The position numbers and the translations under genes were made by a program. Source: Shewanella yunxiaonensis (lineage in GTDB: Bacteria; Pseudomonadota; Gammaproteobacteria; Enterobacterales; Shewanellaceae). Taken from it: a DNA stretch of 64,000 nucleotides. How positions within the stretch are numbered: the stretch's first letter is position 1; each line of letters begins with the position of its first letter. Shown here piece by piece: positions 55,359 through 64,000 of this stretch. The notes under the pieces are model-generated. The model saw nothing but the letters and a program-made list of their open reading frames with translations. It did not search any database and was not told the DNA's origin. The stretch spans positions 3,284,001 to 3,348,000 of the forward strand of contig NZ_CP073587.1 of the NCBI RefSeq assembly GCF_018223345.1, read 5' to 3'.

Positions 55359-55909
55359 TCAGCCACAAGTGCTAGCAACTCTTCAGTGGTACCCGTTTCA
55401 CCCAGTCGAGGGAAAATACGCTGAAGACTGTTTTCATGCGTATCACGATGGAGATCAGTCATAGCATCACTGACCAGTGACACATTGTATCCCAGTTCAA
55501 ACGCCTGACGAGCGGTGGACTCAACGCCAATACTGGTAGCTATCCCGATGATTACCACCTGAGTCACCCCACGTGCCTGTAACTGCTGATGTAAATCCGT
55601 ATTGATAAAAGCGCCCCAGTTGTTCTTTGTGACATGGATATCGTGGCTATCGGTACCCAATTCAGGAACCAACGTCGCCCAGTTATCCGGACGCTGTCCA
55701 TCACTGGGTGCCTGAGCCGTTCTTCCAGGTGCACCGCCGGCAACATTCACCAAAACCACCGGCCGTTGCTGCTGCCGAAATGCACCGATGATTTTCGCAG
55801 ATTTATCGACCACAGCGGCCGCATCATCGCAAGTCGGTAACGCCACGATGCCATATTGCAAATCAATCACGATGAGGGCGGTATGAGGGTCAAGTTGGGA
55901 AAACGCCAT
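55355..55909 (-). CDS. Isochorismatase-like hydrolase lacking the catalytic cysteine
   Basis: 184 residues with the isochorismatase/nicotinamidase fold: ALIVIDLQYGIVA carries the catalytic aspartate and VTKNNWGAFINT the lysine. The cysteine expected before VESTARQAFELGYNV is absent; the loop reads IGIATSIGVEST. That rules against cysteine amidases and fits the PhzD/EntB-like water-activating subgroup. AGGAG lies six bases before the start at 55909. Translationally coupled to the AbrB-family membrane protein, which may import or export its substrate. Confidence 0.88.
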   Translation of the reverse strand: MAFSQLDPHTALIVIDLQYGIVALPTCDDAAAVVDKSAKIIGAFRQQQRPVVLVNVAGGAPGRTAQAPSDGQRPDNWATLVPELGTDSHDIHVTKNNWGAFINTDLHQQLQARGVTQVVIIGIATSIGVESTARQAFELGYNVSLVSDAMTDLHRDTHENSLQRIFPRLGETGTTEELLALVAE

Positions 55910-56016
55910 AACAAACTCCTTGGTTCGGCAATGCGCCACGGTATTGTGAATAACCCGAGCGACAACTGATGAAGTGAGTCAGATCATTAAACAGTGGCAG
56001 AGATCCGCATCAGCTT

Positions 56017-56949
56017 TCAGTCAGCGACAAAGGCGTCGGTAAAACCATCGCAGCTGACATCCTGAGCCACACCTGACAGCGGATCAGTATACTGTAGCCT
56101 GCACGCCACCAGCTTAAGTGGCTTGGAAAAATCATCAGCCTGCAGGGGTTGTAACTGCGGATAGTAACGATCATTAAGTAACGGCATTCCCAGCGATGCC
56201 ATATGCAAGCGCAGCTGGTGAGTTTTACCCGTCACCGGCTCCAATTCAAATAGGCCAATATCTGCGTTAACCGCCAGTAAGCGGATTTCAGAATGGCTGT
56301 TGGCTGTGCCTGGTACTATCTGCATGGTAAAGCCTGGGTCGCCGCGCTCGATCCGATTTTTCACCGTCCAACATTTAGGTTGCGATAACCAGCCCTGGGG
56401 CAGAGATTCACGCAACGCTGGCGTCAACCGTGCCAATGCCTGATACCGTTTGTGGATCAGCCCATCGCGAAACAAACTGTGGTAGGCATCGCGGGTCTCA
56501 GGTGCCACGGACATGAGCATCACCCCTGCCGTATCACGATCCAAGCGATGCACCGGAATGATTGTGTCGATACCGGTGCGAGCACGCAACCTTGCCACCA
56601 GGCATTCATTAACGAAGTTACCGCCGGGGGTTACCGGTAAAAAATGCGGCTTATACACTAGCAAAGAATGTTGATCCTGGTACAGGATCTGTTCCTGAAA
56701 CGGAATACGAGGCTCTATCATGACTTCGCGATAGTAGTAGGCTCGTCTTGCCGCTTGATAGGGCGTCTGTTCATCAATGAGAGAACCATCTTGCCAATGC
56801 ACCTTACCCTGCTGCATTCGCTCACGCCAGACACTTTCGCTGATTGCCGGAAAGCGTGCCAGCAAAAATGCCAATACCGTAGGTTTATCGGTTTGTTGCT
56901 GCGGTAATACCACCCAGGAGGGATGGACTGCGGTGACACGCTGCTTCAT
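56017..56949 (-). CDS. RluA-family pseudouridine synthase
   Basis: 310 residues. HRLDRDTAGVMLM in the middle is the catalytic motif II of RluA-family enzymes, whose aspartate attacks the target uridine; PVTPGGNF and TGKTHQLRLHMASLG are further family motifs. An N-terminal S4-like segment (about 25-60) is possible. Acts on rRNA or tRNA; which site is not clear, so no gene symbol is given. Single gene with weak ribosome-binding site. Confidence 0.9.
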   Translation of the reverse strand: MKQRVTAVHPSWVVLPQQQTDKPTVLAFLLARFPAISESVWRERMQQGKVHWQDGSLIDEQTPYQAARRAYYYREVMIEPRIPFQEQILYQDQHSLLVYKPHFLPVTPGGNFVNECLVARLRARTGIDTIIPVHRLDRDTAGVMLMSVAPETRDAYHSLFRDGLIHKRYQALARLTPALRESLPQGWLSQPKCWTVKNRIERGDPGFTMQIVPGTANSHSEIRLLAVNADIGLFELEPVTGKTHQLRLHMASLGMPLLNDRYYPQLQPLQADDFSKPLKLVACRLQYTDPLSGVAQDVSCDGFTDAFVAD

Positions 56950-57027
56950 GTCTTGTTACTGCACATAACATAGGTTCTCTGCACTTTGTGCTATCAGGAG
57001 GATTGTAACTCAAAGCAGGCAGATGAC

Positions 57028-58083
57028 CTACAGCGGCTCCAGTCGTTCGGCAATGGCACCGGACTGCCATACCTGTAGAAACTCCTCACCCAATCGCCGA
57101 CTAAGACTGAGGGCTTGTTGCCAGGCGGCAATACGGGTGTCACTGTCGAGTTGTTGAAAGTCTTTGCGATCGGGCAATTTACCACCGGGCAAAGAAGCGA
57201 CAAACGCATCCATGGGGGCCACAACCAACGCGTTGGCCAGATTTGCCCTGGCGCGTCGCCAAGGCAGTGCCTTATCAAACCATCCCGGGGCCATCCAGGA
57301 ATAGAAATGCGGGTAAAGTGTCAGCCCTTCGTTCTCGGTGAGTGGCAGGTCAAAGTGGCAATCCGTGATACCGCCATCATAGAAAACACCGTCACCCACC
57401 CCCGCAATGTGGGTCACCGGAGCTAACCATAGGGGAATACTGCCGGTGGCTTGTAGCACATCGCGGATATTCTTTACGCTCAACGGCTGCAACTGTGTCG
57501 GTAAATCACTCAGTTCAGCAAATTGCGAATCTCCAAGCGCATTAGTAAACAGTTGCCGCTGAAAGTGCCAGCTCAGCGAACGACGATTAACCAGGTTAGT
57601 CAGCCCCGCGAGCAATAAGCCACTGGCAAGCAGTGGGCGGGCATGACAGGTATTAAGATGACGAGCACGACAAACCACCCAGTGACTGCGGATAAACGTA
57701 TTGCTGACAATATCGCTCCCCGCTGCCGCACCGAGTAATTGACTCACAATATCTCGAACAGTTTGGCTTACCTGCTCACGCGTAGGATGGGTATCATAGC
57801 GCTGCAAAATATAAGCTTGCTCTAATCGTTGCAGCGCCGCTAATGGTTGTTGCTGCGCCAGGCAGGCTAGCCGCCAGGCCCCTGAAGATGCACCATAGGT
57901 ATGAAGTGGTGTTTGATGCTCTCGAAAAAATTCACTGAATAACACCTCATCCAATCCGGCAATACCCAGCCATTTCGGCCCGCCAGAAGCAGCCAACAGC
58001 CGTTGAAACAGCTGTGGCTTTAATCCATGTTTCCCTAATATTTTTAGGGCAATTGGTCCCGCCAGAAAGCGCAGATTCGCCAT
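57028..58083 (-). CDS. Patatin-like phospholipase
   Basis: 351 residues. Oxyanion-loop glycines AASGGPKWLG (about 31-40), nucleophile elbow GASSGAW (about 64-70) and the catalytic aspartate in YDGGITDCHFD (about 230) form the Ser-Asp dyad of patatin-like lipases. No signal peptide. It may act as a membrane-lipid acyl hydrolase or be delivered outside; no secretion genes are adjacent. Next to the pseudouridine synthase with 78 bases between. Confidence 0.88.
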   Translation of the reverse strand: MANLRFLAGPIALKILGKHGLKPQLFQRLLAASGGPKWLGIAGLDEVLFSEFFREHQTPLHTYGASSGAWRLACLAQQQPLAALQRLEQAYILQRYDTHPTREQVSQTVRDIVSQLLGAAAGSDIVSNTFIRSHWVVCRARHLNTCHARPLLASGLLLAGLTNLVNRRSLSWHFQRQLFTNALGDSQFAELSDLPTQLQPLSVKNIRDVLQATGSIPLWLAPVTHIAGVGDGVFYDGGITDCHFDLPLTENEGLTLYPHFYSWMAPGWFDKALPWRRARANLANALVVAPMDAFVASLPGGKLPDRKDFQQLDSDTRIAAWQQALSLSRRLGEEFLQVWQSGAIAERLEPL

Positions 58084-58379
58084 ATTAATTCCGCAAAGAT
58101 TTTACATTTAAAGTTTCCACAAATTCTAAATTGGCGTAAATTTACATAAACTTCAATGTTACCTTCCGCAATGCCTCTGTTTTCATAAACACTTTAAATT
58201 AGCTAGCTAAAAATTAGCCAATATTCATTTTTTTGCTTTTTACATTATATTAACAACATTTTTTTAGCTACTTTCCTCTTGATTTTACATTGTTGAATTT
58301 GTTATTAACTGTGGTGCTCAAGTAACAATAATGAAAAAACAACATAATAATTAACTTAAATAATGAAGTAAGGGGTTGT
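58084..58379. promoter_or_regulatory. AT-rich promoter region of the TonB-dependent receptor
   Basis: 296 bases without a gene, rich in T and A runs. I did not find a convincing Fur box or promoter hexamer pair. Confidence 0.4.
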
Positions 58380-60782
58380 ATGCGTCTCTCTGTTATCTCT
58401 CTGGCAGTCGCTAGCCAGTTGGTGTTACCTGCGGTGTATGCTGCAGATAATAATACTAATATTGAAAAGATCTCTGTGGTGGGTTCCCGCCTGGCAGTTC
58501 GCAGTGCCACCGACACTGCTGTGCCAGTCGACATCATCTCCGCTGAACAGCTCGAAGCTACCGGTATGACCGACACTGCTAAGGCGCTGCAATTTGCGGC
58601 ACCTAGCTATAGCTTCCCACAATCCTCCGTGACTGACGGTACTGATGCAGTACGTCCGGCCAGTCTGCGTGGACTGTCTCCCGACCATACACTGGTACTG
58701 GTTAACGGCAAACGTTATCACGGTTCTGCGTTGGTACATTTGAATGGTACTGCTGGTCGTGGTTCTTCCAGTGTGGACTTAAACACTATTCCGATGTCCG
58801 CCATTAAGCGCATTGAAATTCTGCGTGATGGCGCCTCTGCGCAATACGGTTCCGATGCGATTGCCGGGGTCATCAACATCGTACTGAAAGATGCCAGCGA
58901 AGGCGGTGAAATATCAGTACAAGGTGGCCAAACCTATGAAGGTGACGGCGAACAATGGACCGCCGGCCTCAACAAAGGTATCAAGTTTAGCGAAAATGGC
59001 CACGTGGATATCTCATTAGAAGCCTCACACAAGAATCCTACCAACCGTGCCGGACTCGACATGCGCCAACAATATCCAACACTGGATGATGGCAGTCTTG
59101 ACCCACGGGAAGAAACCTTTAACCGCCAGAATCATCAGATTGGCGAAGGTAAATACGATAACCTGTCGTTGTTTGTTAACGGTGCCCAGTATTTTGGTGA
59201 TAACAAACTGTATTTCTTTGGTGGTGTCAGTGATCGTGAAAACGAATCTGGTGCGTTTTATCGTCGTGCCCTGGATTCTCGTAACATCCTTGAAATCTAC
59301 CCTGACGGCTTCCTGCCAAAACTGGCGCCAAAAATTAAAGACTATTCCGCTACCGTTGGCTATGCCTTCAATGCCGGCGAATGGAAAATGGATGCCGCTG
59401 CCGGGTTCGGTCGCAACGACTTCGCTTACTATGTGAAGAACAGTCTGAACGCGTCTTACGGTCCTGACAGTCAGACCAGTTTCTACGACGGTACACTGAG
59501 CACCGAAGAAACCAACCTGACCTTAGACGCCTCTCGTTATTTGCCGTTCTATAACGACTCTGAACTGATGCTGGCTCTGGGTGTGGCTTATCGTAACAAC
59601 AACTATCAGATCGAAGCGGGTGAAGAAGCATCTTATGCCAATGGTGGTTATGATAACCGTGCCGCGGGTAGCCAAGGCTTCACTGGTTTCACGCCAGATT
59701 CAGAAGTTGACGAAAGCCGTCATAACACGGGTGTCTATGCCGAAGTTGAAAACCAGCTGACGCAGGATTTCTACTGGGCTGCCGCGTTACGTTATGAGAA
59801 CTACTCTGACTTCGGTGGTAACACCACCTGGAAACTGGCCACTCGCTACGACTTGACCGACAAACTGGCATTACGTGCGACGGCTAACACCGGTTTCCGC
59901 GCACCAAGCGTACAGCAGTTGTACTTCACCAACATCTCTACACTGTTCGTATCAGATCCTGATACTGGTGAACTGGTTCCAACTGAATCTGGCACCTTCA
60001 ACAGTTTGTCACCCGTGGCTCAAGCCCTGGGCATCAACGAGCTGAAACCTGAAAAATCAACCTCCTTCAGTGGTGGTCTGGTGTACACCGGCGACAATGG
60101 CGTGACAGTTACCCTGGATGCCTATCAGATTGATATTGATGACCGAATCATTCTGTCCAGCTCGCTGACACCAAGTGATTCTGCAGCTGTTGCAGAAGCG
60201 CTTTCTGGTACCAACGCTCAGTCTGCCCGATTCTTTATTAACGGTGTAGATACCAGAACCAAAGGGGTGGATTTGGTTATCAGCAAAGACTTCCAGCTGG
60301 GTAGCTTTGGTGATCTGGCCAGCAGTTTGGTTTATGCCTACAACAAGAATGAAATCCGTGACATTCACTTGCCATCGCTGCTTGATGGTCTGGAAGACCA
60401 GCTGTTCGACCACGTTGAACAGGTACGTATGACAGATTCATCACCACAGAACAAAGGCAGCCTGAACTTCACTCATACCTATGGTGATGTCAAAACCACA
60501 CTGCGCTTTAACTACTTTGGTGATTACAAAGTAGGTCTGTCTACTGGTGATACACTGGATTATGGCTCAAAGACCACGACAGACCTGTCTGTGGCTTATG
60601 CCGTGACTGATGATCTGACAGTCACTCTGGGCGCGCAAAACCTGTTCAATATGTACCCAGACAAAGCCAAGACTGAACCAACCGATCAAAGCTTTGGTGG
60701 TATCTTCAAATACCCTGTCGGAAATACTCCATTCGGTATTAACGGCGGTTATTACTACGTACAGGCACGTTACACCTTCTAA
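58380..60782 (+). CDS. TonB-dependent outer-membrane receptor
   Basis: 800 residues. Signal peptide about 1-21 (VYA). The plug domain begins with IEKISVVGSRLAV, the TonB-box region, and contains LRGLSPDHTLVLVNGKRYHG and IKRIEILRDGASAQYGSDAI. The rest is the 22-strand barrel ending in YTF. It imports an unidentified ligand using TonB energy; the plug type (RXXSP..VLVNGKR) is frequent among carbohydrate or peptide receptors. AAGGGG is just upstream. The YhcH-type gene follows 110 bases on, after a terminator. Confidence 0.94.
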   Translation: MRLSVISLAVASQLVLPAVYAADNNTNIEKISVVGSRLAVRSATDTAVPVDIISAEQLEATGMTDTAKALQFAAPSYSFPQSSVTDGTDAVRPASLRGLSPDHTLVLVNGKRYHGSALVHLNGTAGRGSSSVDLNTIPMSAIKRIEILRDGASAQYGSDAIAGVINIVLKDASEGGEISVQGGQTYEGDGEQWTAGLNKGIKFSENGHVDISLEASHKNPTNRAGLDMRQQYPTLDDGSLDPREETFNRQNHQIGEGKYDNLSLFVNGAQYFGDNKLYFFGGVSDRENESGAFYRRALDSRNILEIYPDGFLPKLAPKIKDYSATVGYAFNAGEWKMDAAAGFGRNDFAYYVKNSLNASYGPDSQTSFYDGTLSTEETNLTLDASRYLPFYNDSELMLALGVAYRNNNYQIEAGEEASYANGGYDNRAAGSQGFTGFTPDSEVDESRHNTGVYAEVENQLTQDFYWAAALRYENYSDFGGNTTWKLATRYDLTDKLALRATANTGFRAPSVQQLYFTNISTLFVSDPDTGELVPTESGTFNSLSPVAQALGINELKPEKSTSFSGGLVYTGDNGVTVTLDAYQIDIDDRIILSSSLTPSDSAAVAEALSGTNAQSARFFINGVDTRTKGVDLVISKDFQLGSFGDLASSLVYAYNKNEIRDIHLPSLLDGLEDQLFDHVEQVRMTDSSPQNKGSLNFTHTYGDVKTTLRFNYFGDYKVGLSTGDTLDYGSKTTTDLSVAYAVTDDLTVTLGAQNLFNMYPDKAKTEPTDQSFGGIFKYPVGNTPFGINGGYYYVQARYTF

Positions 60783-60800
60783 GGTGGTGCTATGACGTTC

Positions 60801-60827
60801 AAAAGCCGGCTTTTGCCGGCTTTTTTT
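60801..60827 (+). terminator. Rho-independent terminator of the receptor gene
   Basis: AAAAGCCGGC/GCCGGCTTTT with TTTT loop and a seven-T tail. Confidence 0.94.
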
Positions 60828-60892
60828 ATGCCGACAATATACTTTTGCCACAGCCGGAATATACTGGGCGCGCATTGTTGCCGGAGAATGTC

Positions 60893-61366
60893 ATGATCAT
60901 CGATACGTTAGCTAATCGCTCACTTTACAGTCATCTGCATCCACGCCTGAACGCGGCGCTGGAGTATTTAGCCACTACCGATTTTAGTACTCTTGCCAAA
61001 GGCAGTTATGCCCTGGAAGGTAAATCGCTGTTTGCCATTATTAGTGATTACACCACTGTTGCTCGTGGCACCGAACCGTTTGAAGTTCATCGTCGTTATA
61101 TCGACGTGCAATATATTGTCAGTGGTGAAGAGGAATTTGGCTTTCTGCCCAAGCCAGCGCATCAACAGCCTTGCAGCGCCTATAATGACGAACGGGATTT
61201 CGAAGAATACAGTTATGACCTTAATCAAGCGGCCGCCAGCTATGTCGCGCTGAAATCTGGCATGTTTGCAATCTTCTACCCAGATGACGCCCACATGCCA
61301 TGCTGCACCCTGGGGGCTGAATCACAGGTGCGCAAGGTTGTCGTTAAAGTGCAAATTGCCGACTGA
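60893..61366 (+). CDS. YhcH/YjgK/YiaL-family protein
   Basis: 157 residues from ATG 60893, which has GGAGA upstream; a frame 16 codons longer lacks one. This is a single-domain cupin-like beta-sandwich protein: FEVHRRYIDVQYIVSGEEEFGF includes the conserved histidine and glutamate of the family, and FAIFYPDDAHMPCC the C-terminal histidine of a metal site. E. coli relatives are tied to sialic acid and biofilm functions. Role here unknown; the preceding TonB receptor could supply a sugar substrate. Confidence 0.9.
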   Translation: MIIDTLANRSLYSHLHPRLNAALEYLATTDFSTLAKGSYALEGKSLFAIISDYTTVARGTEPFEVHRRYIDVQYIVSGEEEFGFLPKPAHQQPCSAYNDERDFEEYSYDLNQAAASYVALKSGMFAIFYPDDAHMPCCTLGAESQVRKVVVKVQIAD

Positions 61367-61371
61367 TGACA

Positions 61372-61406
61372 TAAAAAAGCAGCGCACATAGCGCTGTTTT
61401 TTTTTA
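61372..61406 (+). terminator. Rho-independent terminator after the YhcH-type gene
   Basis: CAGCGC/GCGCTG stem extended by A/T pairs, loop ACATA, tail of nine T. The A-run may also serve the convergent gene at 61417. Confidence 0.9.
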
Positions 61407-61416
61407 CGTTTTATCT

Positions 61417-62049
61417 TTAATAACCAGTGCCATCAGCCTTTTTATGGCAATGAATTTCTGCAGCATCTTTACCCCAACGCAGCATCAGCTCACCACCATG
61501 ATTCCATAACTGGTGCTTATCATCCTGATACTTAGCACCACTGGCACTGGGGACCTGGGTCAGCATTACTTCTTCATTGCCCACTTTTGCCCGTGCCACA
61601 TTCGGATCAGAATCAAAGAACTGTGCGACTAACCAGGTAGCGGGCACATTGTCACAGACAAAGGTGAATGGACCTTGTGAAGGTACCAGTAAGTAGCGTG
61701 ACTGCAATTCTGCAATACGATGTTGATAACTACTCATGGCGCACGCGTGAGCATTTTTCTGTGTCATACAAGCATTACGTTCAGCGGCCCATTGATGCTG
61801 GTTATGGTCCAACAATGGCAAATCTTCTAAGGCTGTTTTTTTCTGTGCTTGCTGATAGATATAATCCAGCTTACGATCCAACTGCGACAATTCGCCATCG
61901 CCACATACCCATTGTTTTACCTCTGAACTGTCGGTTTGACTTAAATGACAATCAAATGAGGGCTGATCAGTATTCGCCGCCATTACCGCCGGTGCAAATA
62001 ACCACAGTGCGACTGCACTCAGTATTATTTTCGATAGACCTTTCATCAT
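61417..62049 (-). CDS. LprI-like + MliC-like periplasmic protein (lysozyme inhibitor type)
   Basis: 210 residues. A signal peptide (about 1-22, ending AVMA) is followed by a cysteine-bearing LprI-like helical domain (about 25-120; CGDGELSQLDRKLDYIY and WAAERNACMTQ) and a C-terminal MliC/PliC-type beta-barrel (about 130-205; FTFVCDNVP, EEVMLTQV, LMLRWGKDAAEIHC). MliC domains inhibit c-type lysozyme; LprI of mycobacteria also inhibits lysozyme. AGGAG lies before the ATG at 62049. Fusion of both modules suggests a defence against host or competitor lysozyme. Confidence 0.85.
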   Translation of the reverse strand: MMKGLSKIILSAVALWLFAPAVMAANTDQPSFDCHLSQTDSSEVKQWVCGDGELSQLDRKLDYIYQQAQKKTALEDLPLLDHNQHQWAAERNACMTQKNAHACAMSSYQHRIAELQSRYLLVPSQGPFTFVCDNVPATWLVAQFFDSDPNVARAKVGNEEVMLTQVPSASGAKYQDDKHQLWNHGGELMLRWGKDAAEIHCHKKADGTGY

Positions 62050-62469
62050 ATGCACTCCTGAACCCCGCCCAAAAACAAGAGCCGATGCAGTGATTATTGC
62101 TACCAGCCACACCAACCACCAACATCGATCCATTATTAATAAGGATAATCAAAATTATTCAGAAACATTTCATTATTAAAAATAATTCACGCCAATTGGC
62201 TATTTTTTATGCTTTTTTATTTACTTGAGTCTCACTTTATATAAGTGTTGCTTCTTTCAGGAGGGAAATGAGTCCACACTTACCAATGGCTAACTAGCGG
62301 CTCATCAATAAGTGGATCAATAAGTGGATTAATAAGACGGAAATGCACGATGAATTTACCTGCTAAGAAGAAGTTAGTTGAATTTTACAGAGCCTATAAT
62401 GCCGATTAACACTAAGCCTTTTGGCATAAAGCGTAACGCATTCGAATACCAACGCAATTTAGGTAAGCC
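62050..62469. other. Intergenic region with short tandem repeat
   Basis: 420 bases, AT-rich, no supported gene. A 19-codon frame at 62350 is too short to call. Contains the tandem repeat at 62304-62339. Confidence 0.5.
62304..62339. repeat. Three tandem 12-bp units
   Basis: ATCAATAAGTGG twice, then the diverged ATTAATAAGACG. Confidence 0.75.
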
Positions 62470-63267
62470 ATGCCGAATTTGAGCATTGTGCCGCATAGCC
62501 GCTACCTGATACCACTAATGTTATCCCTATGGTTATTGGTAAATTTCAGCGTAGTGGCAACGCCGTTACCGTTGCGACTGGCCACGCTCGAGTATCCACC
62601 TTTTATTTACCAAGAAAATCACCAAGCGAAAGGTTTAATTGTTGAGATTGTGCAGGAAGCTTTCCGGCGGATGAATCAACCTGTTGAAATCGAGTTTTAT
62701 CCAGTTGCCAGAGGCCTGATGATGATAAATAACGGCGATATCGACGGCTATTTTACACTCAAAAAAACACCTGAACGGGCAAACAAGCTGTTGTTTACCA
62801 CACAACCCCTTATCCAACAGACATTTGTTTGGTTCACAAGAGCAGACTCAAGGGTAAGTTACCAAGGCAATCTAACGGCCATGGCCCCATTTAAAATTGG
62901 TGTCGTTAGCACCGCATCTTATGGTGCTCAATTTGATGCCGCAGTTGCCGGTGGCACGCTGTCGAATATTGAGACCTCGCGGGATTTTATTGGTAACTTA
63001 AAAAAACTGATCGCTGGCAGAGTGGAGCTCATCGTCAACAGCTATGATGTCGGCATGGAAATCATCCGGCAACTGCACCATGAGGCGCAAATCAAAACAC
63101 TTGAACCCCCGATCGAGGTAGTCAACAGTTACCTGGCCTTCACCCGCAAGAAAGAGTTGCAGCAACAGGCTGACGACTTTGACGCGGTTATGCGACTTAT
63201 GATGGCTGATGGCACGATAAACCGCTTGAAACACCGCTACCCGGCGAATATCTCCATTGGTTATTAA
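62470..63267 (+). CDS. Family-3 periplasmic solute-binding protein
   Basis: 265 residues. The signal peptide spans about 1-31. LRLATLEYPPFIYQENHQ is the usual first strand and ligand loop of amino-acid-type (SBP_bac_3) binding proteins; GVVSTASYGAQFD lies in the second lobe. No ABC permease or ATPase is adjacent, so it may be an orphan or a sensor partner. ATG with AGG upstream. Confidence 0.88.
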   Translation: MPNLSIVPHSRYLIPLMLSLWLLVNFSVVATPLPLRLATLEYPPFIYQENHQAKGLIVEIVQEAFRRMNQPVEIEFYPVARGLMMINNGDIDGYFTLKKTPERANKLLFTTQPLIQQTFVWFTRADSRVSYQGNLTAMAPFKIGVVSTASYGAQFDAAVAGGTLSNIETSRDFIGNLKKLIAGRVELIVNSYDVGMEIIRQLHHEAQIKTLEPPIEVVNSYLAFTRKKELQQQADDFDAVMRLMMADGTINRLKHRYPANISIGY

Positions 63268-63279
63268 ACACTGCTTGGC

Positions 63280-63594
63280 TCAATGCAAAAGCTCACGGAT
63301 CCACTCTTGTGGATTTGCCACAATAAACTGATACACAGAACCATCCTGCAACTGCAACTCCAGTGCATCACAACTGATAGGAAAAACTCCCGCGGCTGTA
63401 CCGCGACATTTTTTGGCACTCACAATAGACGATAACGCAATCTGATAAGGCCCCATGCCCAGTTGTCTATTGAATGGCTCAAATGTGAGCCGCTGATGCT
63501 CAAGTACCAGTCTACCGTCGGCTTTAGCAACACCCAACTGCACAGTCGCAGGGGTGGATTTGATGAGACTATCTTGCGAAGTAAATGGTTGCAT
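63280..63594 (-). CDS. Small protein with GRAM/PH-like fold, unknown function
   Basis: 104 residues. The pattern of short beta strands (GRLVLEHQRLTFEPF, YQIALSSIVSAKK, ALELQLQDGSVYQFIV) ending in a helix (NPQEWIRELL) resembles a bacterial PH/GRAM domain. No signal peptide or membrane helix. AAAGGA lies nine bases before the ATG. Converges with the solute-binding-protein gene, 12 bases apart. The domain assignment comes from the strand pattern only. Confidence 0.7.
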   Translation of the reverse strand: MQPFTSQDSLIKSTPATVQLGVAKADGRLVLEHQRLTFEPFNRQLGMGPYQIALSSIVSAKKCRGTAAGVFPISCDALELQLQDGSVYQFIVANPQEWIRELLH

Positions 63595-63622
63595 AACCTA
63601 AATCCTTTTAGTTTTCCGAAGA

Positions 63623-63852
63623 TGCAAACGGACAACCGCATCCTCAGCCATTACATAGTATTAATTGTATCTCTTGTAATCAAAACTGCCGCGTTTGACT
63701 GCGATATATGTCAATCACTACGTCACCGTTTTAGCCAGTATCGCCAACCATACACGGCCGTTTCAAGCGCCGCTGACACCATCACCGCGACCTCGTCGCC
63801 ACCACAAGTATCTCGAGCGCGATACGTGCTGATGAAGTCATACCATTGGTAA
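63623..63852 (+). CDS. Possible 76-aa exported protein
   Basis: A frame MQTDNRILSHYIVLIVSL to VLMKSYHW with a hydrophobic N-terminal stretch resembling a signal peptide ending near KTAAFDC. A CDIC motif follows. The ribosome-binding site is poor (GAAG) and no family is recognised, so it may be spurious. Divergent from the PH-like gene. Confidence 0.3.
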
Positions 63853-64000
63853 ACACTTCTTTTGCTGATTTTATTAATCGTGACTTACTGTTGAATTGCC
63901 CATAATACATTATCAATCTATAAAAAATTTAGGGAAAAGGCGCAACAATTTATCGTTCATGATTAAAAAATCATCTTATTGATATATCCTAAAAAATATC
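63853..64000. other. AT-rich right end
   Basis: No gene recognised; contains the inverted repeat ATGATTAAAAAATCAT (63959-63974). Confidence 0.4.

Noticed and set aside
62350..62409. 19-codon frame (MNLPAKKKLVEFYRAYNAD)
   Set aside because: Too short and without a ribosome-binding site.

Overview
The window looks like chromosomal DNA of a Shewanella-like gammaproteobacterium. The evidence is the gene content and order: ssb / YajR-type MFS / uvrA / deaD; metF and metB-metL with a divergent metJ; psrABC; and an octaheme tetrathionate-reductase-type cytochrome with TtrS/TtrR-like regulators. Naming the genus is an inference from gene families and remembered synteny, not from a database search. 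No rRNA, tRNA, CRISPR array, prophage or intact insertion sequence was seen.

Layout. 1-4705: the N-terminal part of a sulfotransferase runs off the left edge, followed by a signalling cluster (REC-HDOD protein, REC protein with a degenerate HD-GYP domain, PAS histidine kinase). 4771-15003: housekeeping and metabolic genes (acnA, a 49-aa protein, a LysR regulator, a UspE-like protein, a CPA2 antiporter, dipeptidyl peptidase IV, fbp, ppa). 15051-19285: an accessory island between ppa and ssb. It has divergent repeats in opposite orientation at its two ends, an AT-rich membrane-protein gene, and two minus-strand gene cassettes with integron-type attC sites but no integrase. One cassette encodes a protein with a HEPN-type RX4H motif. 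19347-31546: ssb, yajR, an OYE-family reductase with a divergent LysR gene, uvrA, deaD, and a MarR/HlyD/DUF2955 efflux operon with paired operator-like repeats. 31762-40978: a dCache_3-type chemoreceptor, the methionine regulon genes metF, metBL and metJ with MetJ boxes, a GNAT enzyme, a HAD phosphatase and a TSUP exporter.

40995-54275: a TraF-type outer-membrane protein, then a sulfur-oxyanion respiration block. psrABC (molybdopterin thiosulfate/polysulfide reductase) diverges from a small monohaem cytochrome c, a DUF3373 outer-membrane barrel, an octahaem cytochrome (otr) and a MOT1-type sulfate/molybdate transporter. A divergent ttrS/ttrR-like two-component pair follows. The psrA-cytochrome intergenic region carries a palindrome and an Fnr/Crp-type box. 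Together these genes would sense an external sulfur oxyanion, supply molybdate or move sulfate, and deliver electrons from quinol to tetrathionate, thiosulfate or polysulfide.

54267-64000: an AbrB-family membrane protein coupled to an isochorismatase-like hydrolase, an RluA-type pseudouridine synthase, a patatin-like phospholipase, a TonB-dependent receptor, a YhcH/YjgK-type protein, a LprI+MliC lysozyme-inhibitor-like fusion, a family-3 solute-binding protein and small uncharacterised genes. Gene starts were chosen mainly from Shine-Dalgarno position and signal-peptide or domain starts, so several differ from the longest possible reading frame.
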